From: JBOFIQ01 sp051654905
GTDB lineage: Bacteria; Actinomycetota; Actinomycetes; Propionibacteriales; Propionibacteriaceae
NCBI GenBank assembly: GCA_051654905.1
Contig: JBOFYY010000158.1
Location: forward strand, 124,001-188,000
Length of the DNA stretch: 64,000 nucleotides
Direction: 5' to 3'
The position numbers were made by a program, and so were the translations under genes. The notes beneath the pieces were generated by a model. It was not told the DNA's origin and ran no database searches. It saw only the letters and a list, made by a program, of their open reading frames with translations. Shown piece by piece: positions 16,984 through 24,734 of this stretch (position 1 is its first letter; each line of letters opens with the position of its first letter).

Positions 16984-17602
16984 TAACATCTTCAGCGATT
17001 ACCTACAGAGCCTCAAGGAAACCGCTACCGTCTTGCCTGAGCCTCAACGCACAGATCTTCTTACCGATATTGCTGAGCACCTCGACGCCGCCCGAGCAAA
17101 CATCACTACGCCTGGCCAAGCTCAAACCACGCTAGAACGTCTAGGAGATGTACAGCAGCTCGTAGCTACCGCTATGCCAACTCCCAAAAAATCACATGCA
17201 TCTCTGGAACCAACTCTTTTCCTCTATCTTCCAGCATTACTCTTCATTGCCACTGCTCCAACACTTTTAGCCTATTTCCCGCTAGGGATTGCAGTCATCG
17301 CTACTGGAATTACGCTCTTAGCTTTCTCACGTCTTTATAACCGCAACGAAAAACTTTTCTACAGCATCATCACCGTAATTGTTCCTATTGCTATCTCGCT
17401 TACAGCCCTCGTCATCACCAAACGCATCAACTCCACAGAGCAACCAGCCAGTCCCACATCAGGTGGAGCGCTAGGTCCGCTATTACCAAATAGCGAAATG
17501 GAAAATATCTTCATAGTCGTTGTTATGCTTTTAGCTCTTTCAGTAACATCATTTATCGCTGGAATCAGACTGCTGATAATCGCTAAGCGCCGTATTCAGT
17601 AG
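16970..17602 (+). CDS. Membrane protein with N-terminal HAAS-type cytoplasmic domain
   Basis: 210 residues. The first 75 (SDYLQSLKETATVLPEPQRTDLLTDIAEHLDAA in part) form a HAAS/DUF1700-type helical domain typically encoded after PadR regulators. Four hydrophobic segments follow, at about residues 83-103, 106-120, 130-146 and 180-200, then a basic C-terminal tail, RLLIIAKRRIQ. The start ATG at 16970 has ATAGGAAG upstream and lies inside the padR 3' end, so translation is coupled. The molecular job is unknown; the pair may sense the envelope. A terminator-like hairpin lies about 90 bases downstream. Confidence 0.7.
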   Translation: MTTIDNIFSDYLQSLKETATVLPEPQRTDLLTDIAEHLDAARANITTPGQAQTTLERLGDVQQLVATAMPTPKKSHASLEPTLFLYLPALLFIATAPTLLAYFPLGIAVIATGITLLAFSRLYNRNEKLFYSIITVIVPIAISLTALVITKRINSTEQPASPTSGGALGPLLPNSEMENIFIVVVMLLALSVTSFIAGIRLLIIAKRRIQ

Positions 17603-17692
17603 CTGTTATTCCCGCTACCACGCTCATAGCTTTCAGCTACGGATCGCAGGCTGCCACGAAAATCGCGACTATAGCGTAAGATTATCTATACC

Positions 17693-17717
17693 GGCGCGGG
17701 TCTTCACCGCGCCTTTT
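17693..17717 (+). terminator. Hairpin with T-run just before typA
   Basis: Arms GGCGCGG and CCGCGCC with a 7-nt loop, then TTTTCT, 17 bases before the typA start codon. It looks like an intrinsic terminator for the padR-HAAS unit. Because a TATAGCGTAAGATTATC AT-rich element lies only 20-30 bases upstream, it might instead sit at the 5' end of the typA message. Confidence 0.5.
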
Positions 17718-17733
17718 CTGTGAGGAGTCCCCC

Positions 17734-19602
17734 TTGGCCGTCCGTTCCGACCTCCGTAATGTCGCGATCGTGGCACACGTTGACCACGGTAAAACCACCT
17801 TGGTTGATGCCATGCTGTGGCAGTCTGGCGCATTCCGCGAAGGCGCCGATGTCAACAACCGCGTCATGGACTCTATGGATCTTGAGCGCGAAAAAGGCAT
17901 CACCATTCTTGCCAAGAACACCGCAGTCAAGCACACCATGACCGATGGCCAAGAACTTATCCTCAACATCATCGACACTCCTGGGCACGCTGACTTCGGT
18001 GGCGAAGTTGAACGCGGTCTCGAAATGGTTGACGGCGTACTCCTGCTCGTAGATGCTTCCGAAGGTCCACTTCCTCAGACACGCTTCGTGCTCCGTAAAG
18101 CACTCAGCAAGAAGCTGCCCATCATCTTGGTCATCAACAAAGTTGACCGTCCTGACGCCCGTATCAGCGAAGTCGTAGAAGAGGTATATGACCTCTTCAT
18201 GGACTTGCTAGAAGATGGCGAAGAAGACGTTCTAGACTTCCCCATCGTTTACTGTGCAGCTAAAGCTGGTCGCGCATCCGCTACCCAGCCTGCCGACGGT
18301 GGCCTCCCCGACGCTGAAGATCTACAGCCACTCTTCGACTGCATTGCCGAACATATCCCGGCTCCTCAGTACGACGAAACTGCACCACTTCAAGCACATG
18401 TCACCAATCTTGATGCTTCCCCATACCTTGGACGTCTAGCACTGATCCGAGTTATGAACGGCGAACTCAAACGCGGCCAAACTGTCGCATGGTGCAAGAG
18501 CGACGGCACGATCACCAACGTACGTCTCTCCGAACTACTAAAAACTGAGGCTCTAGAACGCGTGCCTGCCGATTCAGCTGGCCCTGGCGATATCGTTGCT
18601 ATCGCGGGTATCCCCCAGATTATGATCGGCGAGACTCTTGCTGATCCGGCTGACCCTCGTCCCTTGCCGCTGATTCATGTTGACGAACCATCAATCTCCA
18701 TGACGATCGGTATCAACACTTCACCACTGGCTGGACGTTCCGGCGGTAAAAATCTGACTGCTCGTCTGGTTAAAGCACGCCTAGACCAAGAGCTAATCGG
18801 TAACGTTTCTATTCGCGTAATGGAAACCGAGCGACCTGACATGTGGGAAGTACAAGGTCGTGGCGAACTACAGCTAGCGGTTTTGGTAGAAATGATGCGT
18901 CGTGAACTCTTTGAGCTCACAGTAGGAAAGCCTCAGGTAGTTACCCGCGAGATCGACGGAAAACTCCACGAACCATTCGAACGTCTCACTGTCGATTGTC
19001 CAGAAGATTACCTCGGACCAGTCACACAGATGCTCGGATTACGTAAGGGCCGGCTCGAGCAAATGGTTAACCATGGCACGGGCTGGATCCGCGTCGAATA
19101 TGTTGTGCCTGCTCGTGGTTTGATTGGCTTCCGTACTGAGTTCCTCACCGAAACTCGTGGCACTGGCATCATGAACCACGTTTTTGAAGGCTACGAGCCG
19201 TGGGTAGGCGAACTACGCACCCGTAACACCGGATCATTGGTAGCTGATCGTAGCGGTGCTGCCACTAGCTACGCATCCTTCAACTTGCAAGAGCGCGGCA
19301 CACTCTTTATCCCGCCAGGCGTTGAAGTTTACGAAGGTATGGTCGTCGGCGAGAACGCTCGCCCCGACGATATGGACGTCAATATCGCTAAAGAGAAGCA
19401 CCTAACCAACGTACGTTCCTCTACTGGCGAAGAACTCGAACGCCTGATCCCACCACGACTCATGTCGCTGGAACAGGCTTTGGAGTACTGCCGCGAAGAT
19501 GAATGTCTCGAGGTTACGCCCAACGCTATTCGTATCCGTAAGACCGTACTTGAGCAGAATCTACGTCAGCGCACTCGTAGTCGCGCAAAGAACCAAAAGT
19601 AA
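17734..19602 (+). CDS. typA: Translational GTPase TypA/BipA
   Basis: Ribosome-associated GTPase related to EF-G, involved in stress and low-temperature translation and 50S assembly. G1 is AHVDHGKTT (residues 10-18), G2 lies in REKGITILAKNTA, G3 is DTPGHADFGGEVER, and G4 is NKVDRPDAR. Domain II, the EF-G-like domain V and the BipA-specific C-terminal domain follow to residue 622. The start codon is TTG at 17734, supported by GAGGAG 9 bases upstream and by the conserved N-terminus. It is monocistronic, with hairpins on both sides. Confidence 0.95.
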   Translation: MAVRSDLRNVAIVAHVDHGKTTLVDAMLWQSGAFREGADVNNRVMDSMDLEREKGITILAKNTAVKHTMTDGQELILNIIDTPGHADFGGEVERGLEMVDGVLLLVDASEGPLPQTRFVLRKALSKKLPIILVINKVDRPDARISEVVEEVYDLFMDLLEDGEEDVLDFPIVYCAAKAGRASATQPADGGLPDAEDLQPLFDCIAEHIPAPQYDETAPLQAHVTNLDASPYLGRLALIRVMNGELKRGQTVAWCKSDGTITNVRLSELLKTEALERVPADSAGPGDIVAIAGIPQIMIGETLADPADPRPLPLIHVDEPSISMTIGINTSPLAGRSGGKNLTARLVKARLDQELIGNVSIRVMETERPDMWEVQGRGELQLAVLVEMMRRELFELTVGKPQVVTREIDGKLHEPFERLTVDCPEDYLGPVTQMLGLRKGRLEQMVNHGTGWIRVEYVVPARGLIGFRTEFLTETRGTGIMNHVFEGYEPWVGELRTRNTGSLVADRSGAATSYASFNLQERGTLFIPPGVEVYEGMVVGENARPDDMDVNIAKEKHLTNVRSSTGEELERLIPPRLMSLEQALEYCREDECLEVTPNAIRIRKTVLEQNLRQRTRSRAKNQK

Positions 19603-19612
19603 TACTTCAGTG

Positions 19613-19647
19613 GTGGCTCAAGGTTCTCCTTGGGTCACAACTTTTTT
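19613..19647 (+). terminator. Intrinsic terminator of typA
   Basis: Imperfect 11-bp stem, GTGGCTCAAGG with CCTTGGGTCAC, around a TTCT loop, followed by AACTTTTTT. It ends 2 bases before the first palindromic repeat unit. Confidence 0.8.
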
Positions 19648-19649
19648 GC

Positions 19650-19818
19650 GGGCAAAATCTGCATAGCAGTAGGTTTTACACGCGCTACGTTATACCGCCC
19701 GTGCAAAACCTGCATGAGAGCATAACTTGTACGACATACGGTGCTTAGCCATGTGCAAAACCTGCAGATAAGCAGATCTTGCACATACTTGTGCATAACT
19801 TGCTGTCCAGCTATGCAC
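19650..19818. repeat. Array of spaced 32-nt palindromic repeats upstream of the nuclease-like gene
   Basis: Three 32-nt units at 19650-19681, 19701-19732 and 19753-19784, separated by 19 and 20 bases, begin GSGCAAAAYCTGC and end in inverted, weaker arms (TTTTACAC, ACTTGTAC, ATCTTGCAC). A variant 28-nt dyad at 19791-19818 has arms GTGCATA and TATGCAC. Half-sites with consensus GTGCAAAAYCTGC therefore recur about every 26 bases in alternating orientation. The array ends 30 bases before the AbiEi/DUF559 start codon. It is a probable multi-copy operator or a repeat element tied to that gene. Confidence 0.75.
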
Positions 19819-19848
19819 AAGAACAGTTACCTAGCGCAAAGTAAGTCG

Positions 19849-20754
19849 ATGCGCTTTATTACTCATGCCGACGCTCGAGCAGCTGGCATCTCACGACGTA
19901 CCCTCCAAGGCTCAGCATTCCAGCGAGTACTTACCGGAATCTATGCTCCCGCTACGGTCAGTATCACTCTGCATAATCGAGTAGCAGCAGCTAGATTAGT
20001 ACTACCCGATGACGCCTGTGTCACCGGAAACACACTACTTAATCTGGCTAACATCTCTTACGGATCATCTTTACCGTTAACATTTGCGACGCGTGGACGT
20101 AGCTGCCGTAAAGAAATCCGAATCATCCCACGTCGAAGAGAACATGGTGACGCCGCGTTGGCACCTCTTGCAGTAGCTCTAGTAGATAGCGCATTGCCGA
20201 TGGCCGAAACTATTGCTATTGCAGATATCTTGCTCCGCAAAAGACTGGTCACTATTTCTGAATTAGCACACCAACCAACATTGGTTCAGCTAATTCCTTT
20301 GCTAGATGCCCGTGCCGAATCAAAACCAGAATCAAAGCTTAGAGTGATGCTAGTCACAGCAGGACTACCAGTCCCTAATCCTCAATATGTAGTGACAGTA
20401 GCTGGAAATTTTCTTGCTCGGCTAGATCTGGCATGGGAAGAGTTTCGCGTCGCTGTTGAGTATGAAGGGATTCACCATGCCACCGATCCCGAGCAGTGGG
20501 CTAAAGATATTGAACGCTACCGGCATCTGGAGAGTTTAGGGTGGACGGTGCTACGTATTACGTCGCAGCATATGCGTAACCCAGCATCAGTGGTAACTAT
20601 GGTTTATAGCGCGCGTTATGTTCTCATGGCTGGCGCGGAAAACCGCCACGTCTCGATAGCCGCTGGCTCCTTAACGTCTCTTAGGTTAGGGAACAGATTA
20701 TGCACACGATCGGTTAAGGAACCCGACGAGTCCACTCAGCTGTCCCAAATTTAA
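19849..20754 (+). CDS. AbiEi-type DNA-binding domain fused to DUF559 (Vsr-like) endonuclease domain
   Basis: 301 residues. The N-terminus RFITHADARAAGISRRTLQ is an AbiEi-like winged-helix domain found in type IV antitoxins, followed by a middle region. The C-terminal DUF559 fold, related to Vsr endonucleases, shows RLDLAWEEFRVAVEYEGIHH, QWAKDIERYRHLESLGW and VLRITSQHM; its D, E and H are candidate catalytic residues. No AbiEii toxin gene is adjacent. I start at ATG 19849; earlier in-frame ATGs would put the repeat array inside the coding sequence. Widespread in actinobacteria, with unknown function. Its end overlaps the convergent lipoate ligase gene by 41 bases. Confidence 0.75.
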   Translation: MRFITHADARAAGISRRTLQGSAFQRVLTGIYAPATVSITLHNRVAAARLVLPDDACVTGNTLLNLANISYGSSLPLTFATRGRSCRKEIRIIPRRREHGDAALAPLAVALVDSALPMAETIAIADILLRKRLVTISELAHQPTLVQLIPLLDARAESKPESKLRVMLVTAGLPVPNPQYVVTVAGNFLARLDLAWEEFRVAVEYEGIHHATDPEQWAKDIERYRHLESLGWTVLRITSQHMRNPASVVTMVYSARYVLMAGAENRHVSIAAGSLTSLRLGNRLCTRSVKEPDESTQLSQI

Positions 20755-21736
20755 CGTCAACTAGCTCCTGAGCCGCAGCAAGTTCTGCATCTGTGTAGTC
20801 ACGTTCTACGCAACGGTAACGAGAAGCAAATGTCTCCATAAACATCTCCATAACCTGAGCCCGCGTCGCCCGAGTCTGAGAACGCATCGGATCTACTCGC
20901 TTATTAGCTGACTTAGTGCCCTTCTCTGAAAGAGAGTTTCGACCGATTCTGAGGATCTGAAGCATCTTTCCAGAATCGATGTCGTAACTACTGGTCACAT
21001 GATGTAGCACAGCCCCTTTAGCTAACCGACGCTGTGCTGCTCCCCCAATCTTGCCGCGGTCGCTAGCAATATCGTTCAAGGGCACATATTTTGCTCGAAT
21101 CCCCAATCGACGCAATGCTTCCAGCACCCACTCGTCGAGGAAGGCGTAGGACTGTTCAAAGGTCAACGCCTCCACCAATGAGGTTGGAGCAACTAAAGAA
21201 TATGTAACCGCATTGGCAGGTTCCATAAACATTGCGCCGCCGCCGCTGATCCGACGTATGATCTCGAAACCATTTCGCTGGCGACCCTCGTCATCAATTT
21301 CATTGCAATAGCTTTGGAAAGAACCAATTACGACACATGGTGTATCCCATTCCCACAGTCGAAAATTAGGGTTAGCCCGGCCTTTAGCTACTTCTTGAGC
21401 AATAACCTCATCTAAAGCTACGTGCAAAGCCGGCGATAAAGATCTAGGGCGGATCAGATCAAAAGTAATATCTTCCCAGCGAGTAGCGCCAGCCAATCCT
21501 CGTCGGATCGCTACTGCAATATCTCGGATTTCTGATGTGGCTTCTGCTCCCTGAGACATCGCCTCAACATATGCTTCGACACCAGCATTATCTGACATGC
21601 CAAGGACTCGATCTACCACTGCCGCTGTCTCCGGAGCCACTTGGCTAATTGGGGTCACAGCTACGACAAGCCCATCAGCTGTCGTTACATCTACCACTAC
21701 TAGCGGACCCGAAGGGACTTTATACTCACCACGCAT
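20714..21736 (-). CDS. Lipoate-protein ligase family protein, accessory domain first
   Basis: 340 residues. The C-terminal two-thirds is the biotin/lipoate ligase catalytic fold: WEWDTPCVVIGSFQ, the lipoyl-AMP-binding RRISGGGAMFMEPANAVTYS, and the conserved lysine in DRGKIGGAAQRR. The first 75 residues (GEYKVPSGPLVVVDVTTADG) look like the accessory domain that in E. coli LplA follows the catalytic domain and in archaea is the separate LplB. The order is thus reversed. It probably attaches lipoate to 2-oxoacid dehydrogenases or GcvH. The end overlaps the convergent nuclease-like gene. A hairpin (CCTAAGC/GCTTAGG, 21809-21832) lies about 75 bases upstream. Confidence 0.82.
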   Translation of the reverse strand: MRGEYKVPSGPLVVVDVTTADGLVVAVTPISQVAPETAAVVDRVLGMSDNAGVEAYVEAMSQGAEATSEIRDIAVAIRRGLAGATRWEDITFDLIRPRSLSPALHVALDEVIAQEVAKGRANPNFRLWEWDTPCVVIGSFQSYCNEIDDEGRQRNGFEIIRRISGGGAMFMEPANAVTYSLVAPTSLVEALTFEQSYAFLDEWVLEALRRLGIRAKYVPLNDIASDRGKIGGAAQRRLAKGAVLHHVTSSYDIDSGKMLQILRIGRNSLSEKGTKSANKRVDPMRSQTRATRAQVMEMFMETFASRYRCVERDYTDAELAAAQELVDVKFGTAEWTRRVP

Positions 21737-21897
21737 GTCATCACTTTAGTGGTTATCTGTCTCTAATATCAGCACCCAAAAAGTAACAGCACTAAAACCA
21801 ACCATTTCCCTAAGCGGTCCGCACTGCTTAGGTCCTGTTAATAGCCCTAGCTTTGCCGATAGTTGACGAAATTGTTTTAACTGGAAAGGCTACTGAA

Positions 21898-21936
21898 AGT
21901 GGCTGCCACTAAAATCTATTTACAGCGACAGCCACT
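21898..21936 (-). terminator. Possible terminator after the small membrane protein gene
   Basis: Arms AGTGGCTG and CAGCCACT with a 23-nt loop, 10 bases past the stop of the gene ending at 21947 on the minus strand. The loop is long and the T-run weak, so the call is tentative. The rest of 21737-21897 holds only a second 7-bp hairpin at 21809-21832. Confidence 0.35.
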
Positions 21937-21946
21937 CAAGCATTAG

Positions 21947-22186
21947 CTAAGCCGGACCGGTATATGTAATAACAGTGGAGTGAAAACCTAATACTAGCGT
22001 AATCATTAAATCAAAAATAAGCACTAGCGAGCAGATCGTCATACTAAATATGCTCGCCAGACTCTTTTTATTTAGATAACGAATTGTTACAAGACATAGA
22101 ACTGCTACAGCTATAGAAGCTGGTTGAAATAATACGCTGCCTACTGTGACAGCAGCCAATACCAGTGCAACTAAGTTCTTAGCCAT
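21947..22186 (-). CDS. Small membrane protein, unknown function
   Basis: 79 residues with two or three hydrophobic segments (about 4-36 as one or two short helices, then 47-70) separated by a basic loop, RYLNKKS. A strong TGGAGGAATT ribosome site directly before ATG 22186 and an AT-rich promoter-like TATAAA farther upstream support a real gene. I recognise no family. It stands alone between ygfZ and the lipoate ligase on the same strand. Small hydrophobic proteins of this form can be toxins, stress proteins or simple orphans; nothing here distinguishes them. Confidence 0.55.
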   Translation of the reverse strand: MAKNLVALVLAAVTVGSVLFQPASIAVAVLCLVTIRYLNKKSLASIFSMTICSLVLIFDLMITLVLGFHSTVITYTGPA

Positions 22187-22290
22187 AATTCCTCCAAAGT
22201 ATTGAAACTGTCATTTGCTAGGACAGTACAACCAATTCGGGAGGGACACCTACAAGTATTTATAACGTTCCTATAACAATATATAAAATT

Positions 22291-23163
22291 TTACAGCTTA
22301 GGACGTATATGAAGTCCCACACCAGGATCAACCAGCACCTCTTGGGCAGCTGGAATACCATCGACTGATAGCACTGCAGTAACCGGAACTTGCCGTTTTA
22401 CAAGAGCTAACGCCAACGGCCCATCCTCGTAGTGTCGAGTTGAAGTTCCAACCCGCCCCACTATTTTCCCTTCTAGGACAAGTTCAGCACCAACTACGGG
22501 GAGCCGATCCTCTGAACCATCCAGATTGAGTCGCACTAGTCGTCGCGGAGGCCTACCCAAGGTATAAACTCGCGCTACCGTTTCTTGCCCGGGATAGCAG
22601 CCTTTTTCTAGCGCCGCCCCCCACATATCAATCTCATTAGGGATAGTTCGCTCATCAGTGTCATAGAACGGACGCGGCTTCCCAGCAGCAATACGGATCG
22701 CTTCCCACGCCCATATTCCTGCTGTTGCTTGCGGGATCTGATCGCCCATAACTAATCCAGCGTGCGTACCGGTTACTGCTACGTCATGACGCGGACGTAC
22801 GCTTACGCGCGCTGCAAAAATCATTCGCTCCAGATGAGCAATCAGTGCAGCACCCCGTCCAGTTTCGGTAGCAACTAATAGTTTGTCACCATCGTCGTAG
22901 CCGCTGAAAGCATGCTGGATACGTCCAGTGTGATCTAGAATCAGCGCATCGACGCTAGCTGGCGTCACCATCGGATCAAAACGTTGTGCAGTGATAGCGT
23001 GCAACCAAGAATGACGGTCGACGCCGCTGATCTCAACTACATCCCGGTGTGATAGATCGCAGCAAGCTTCTCCAGCTAGGAGCGCTTGCTGCTCACGGTA
23101 GGGGTCACCATAATGGGAAACTGCGCCAGCATCAGCCCCTTCAAGCAATACGACGCGGCTCAC
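22291..23163 (-). CDS. ygfZ: Tetrahydrofolate-binding iron-sulfur protein YgfZ/CAF17
   Basis: Member of the GcvT-like family that helps repair or assemble some Fe-S enzymes using tetrahydrofolate. The family signature KGCYPGQETVARVYTLGRPP (residues about 190-209) includes the conserved cysteine. The N-terminal fold (LSHRDVVEISGVDRHSWLHA) resembles GcvT. Length is 290 residues. Its ATG overlaps the stop of the preceding FABP-type gene by 4 bases, an arrangement known from other actinobacteria. Fe-S clients in this window include the serine dehydratase. Confidence 0.9.
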   Translation of the reverse strand: MSRVVLLEGADAGAVSHYGDPYREQQALLAGEACCDLSHRDVVEISGVDRHSWLHAITAQRFDPMVTPASVDALILDHTGRIQHAFSGYDDGDKLLVATETGRGAALIAHLERMIFAARVSVRPRHDVAVTGTHAGLVMGDQIPQATAGIWAWEAIRIAAGKPRPFYDTDERTIPNEIDMWGAALEKGCYPGQETVARVYTLGRPPRRLVRLNLDGSEDRLPVVGAELVLEGKIVGRVGTSTRHYEDGPLALALVKRQVPVTAVLSVDGIPAAQEVLVDPGVGLHIRPKL

Positions 23164-23717
23164 TTCGCTGATGTCTCCGAGGACGCCTGAGCTACCGCAT
23201 TTTGAGCTGCCTCAGATAGCGCACCCTGCCGCTCTAGTCGTGCCCACATGTATGACTGCAACGGCTGATCTTCTGTGGCCCGATCAAATGTCCACAAGAA
23301 AGCACCCTCAACATTGCCAAATAGTCGTTGCCCACCCGTGTAAGAATGCGAAGCAGAAGCAGTACGCATAACACCGTCGGTTACCAGTTCAACTTTGGCG
23401 CCTTCCATTTTGCCAAACCATACTTCGGCATATCCCTCTGGATGAGTTAGCACTAATTCAACATCACCATTAGGCAGCGGACGCCAAAAACCAGTTTCCA
23501 TAGAGCGGGTATCAGTTGGCTCACCATTCTCGTCGAGGGTGAAAAGCTGCGACACGTAGTAAAGATATTCTCCGCCGTTATGAGAAATATCGACCTGCTG
23601 CCCGTACTCAAACTCACCTTCGCCTGGCCACTGTCCGCGACCGTGTCCCTCCCAGCGACCGATCATCCATGCCAACCCCATCAGGTTAGGGTGCAGCCCC
23701 TGCGGAATCTCAAACAT
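23160..23717 (-). CDS. FABP/nitrobindin-like beta-barrel protein
   Basis: 185-residue protein of the nitrobindin/THAP4-like (old DUF1794) family, a ten-stranded barrel. Visible are the family N-terminus LHPNLMGLAWMIGRWEGHG with the GxWxGxG motif and VDISHNGGEYLYYVSQ. Nitrobindins bind haem through a histidine in the last strand and detoxify peroxynitrite. Here the last strand reads LQSYMWARLERQ and holds no histidine, so haem binding by that residue looks lost (inference from remembered family sequences). The gene is translationally coupled to ygfZ. ATG 23717 follows an AGAAGGAGAGC site. Confidence 0.8.
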   Translation of the reverse strand: MFEIPQGLHPNLMGLAWMIGRWEGHGRGQWPGEGEFEYGQQVDISHNGGEYLYYVSQLFTLDENGEPTDTRSMETGFWRPLPNGDVELVLTHPEGYAEVWFGKMEGAKVELVTDGVMRTASASHSYTGGQRLFGNVEGAFLWTFDRATEDQPLQSYMWARLERQGALSEAAQNAVAQASSETSAK

Positions 23718-23818
23718 GTGCTCTCCTTCTGTGTGTACTTACTAAGCATAAGCGCCTAACCCTTCCCGCGCCTCCTATCTATCGCTACGGTAGATACAGG
23801 ATGATCGAAGGAGTCCCC

Positions 23819-24664
23819 ATGGAAGTCGCTCAAACCATCGAATTACCCAACCGCGTGCTAGCTTGGCGCGAATATGGCGACCCGCAAGGAGCCGTCCTAC
23901 TATATCTTCACGGTTTTCCATCCAGTTCTATCGAAGCTAGATTTTTCGATGCTGCCGCCCGCGAACGCCAGCTCCGCATAATTGCCCCGGACCGTCCTGG
24001 CTATGGAGATTCGTCATTATCGCCACGATTGAAAGTCACTGATTTTCCACGCGATGTTGAACAACTATGGCAGCGACTTAACGTCGATAGGTTTGGAATT
24101 TTAGCTAAAGGAACTGGCGCCCCTTACGCTTTAGCCTGTGGCGAGGCGATGGCTAAACATATCTGGGGTATCGCCATTGCAGGTGGTGTGGCGCCAGCTA
24201 GCTCCCATGCAATGGCTACCGTTTCGGCATTAGCTAAATTAGCGACACTACCTTTTCTAGGACGCACACTGAGGAACCCCGAAAAAGCTGAAAAAGCCTG
24301 GATCTCTTTTCACGAAAACTCTGACCCTAATGAGTTAGCAGCCAGTCGAAATCCGCAATGGAGATCAGCCCGGCTGGAAGCCATGGCTCATGCTTTCGTG
24401 GAAGGATCTGGCGGAGCAGCTAAAGACTGGGCTGTTGCAATGAGCGCCTCTTGGGGGTTTGCCCTAGGCAATGTCACTGTAGATCCTGTGATTTTATGGC
24501 ACGGAGATTCTGATCGTAAAACTCCTATCGCCCAGATTCGTCGCCTTGCCGACCGGCTCCCCCACCCAGACATACGGGTGCTACCCGACGAAGGGCATAA
24601 CTCAGTGCTCGTCAACCACCGTGACGAAATCCTTGATGCTATGGCAACGCTAGCTCGCACCTAG
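23819..24664 (+). CDS. Alpha/beta hydrolase fold protein lacking the nucleophile serine
   Basis: 281 residues. The fold is plain: LLYLHGFPSSSIEAR (oxyanion loop), RPGYGDSS, a central strand-helix turn, then the acid WHGDSDRKTP and the catalytic-type histidine in DEGHNSVLVNH. The nucleophile elbow, normally GxSxGG-PYALA, here reads AKGTGAPYALACG, with glycine 98 at the serine position. So it is either a non-hydrolytic member or uses another residue (Thr 99 is next to it). The ATG at 23819 has GAAGGAG upstream. Substrate unknown. It is transcribed away from the FABP-ygfZ pair and ends in a strong terminator. Confidence 0.75.
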   Translation: MEVAQTIELPNRVLAWREYGDPQGAVLLYLHGFPSSSIEARFFDAAARERQLRIIAPDRPGYGDSSLSPRLKVTDFPRDVEQLWQRLNVDRFGILAKGTGAPYALACGEAMAKHIWGIAIAGGVAPASSHAMATVSALAKLATLPFLGRTLRNPEKAEKAWISFHENSDPNELAASRNPQWRSARLEAMAHAFVEGSGGAAKDWAVAMSASWGFALGNVTVDPVILWHGDSDRKTPIAQIRRLADRLPHPDIRVLPDEGHNSVLVNHRDEILDAMATLART

Positions 24665-24672
24665 CCAATAAC

Positions 24673-24722
24673 TATGACGGTGCTGCCAGCCGCTATCACT
24701 TAGCGCTGGCAGCACCGTCATA
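24673..24722. terminator. Bidirectional terminator
   Basis: An 18-bp stem, arms TATGACGGTGCTGCCAGC and GCTGGCAGCACCGTCATA, with a 14-nt loop. It lies 9 bases after the hydrolase stop and 12 bases past the BKACE stop on the other strand, so it ends both convergent transcripts. Confidence 0.85.
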
Positions 24723-24734
24723 AGATTGTGCGAT

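Noticed and set aside
19650..19818. CRISPR array (regular repeats with regular gaps)
   Set aside because: Units are 32 nt but the gaps are only 19-20 nt, the repeats differ from each other especially in the right arm, only three or four units exist, and there are no cas genes.
19849..20754. Complete AbiE type IV toxin-antitoxin system
   Set aside because: Only the AbiEi-like DNA-binding domain is present, fused to a nuclease-like domain; the nucleotidyltransferase toxin AbiEii is not encoded next to it, where a convergent lipoate ligase lies.
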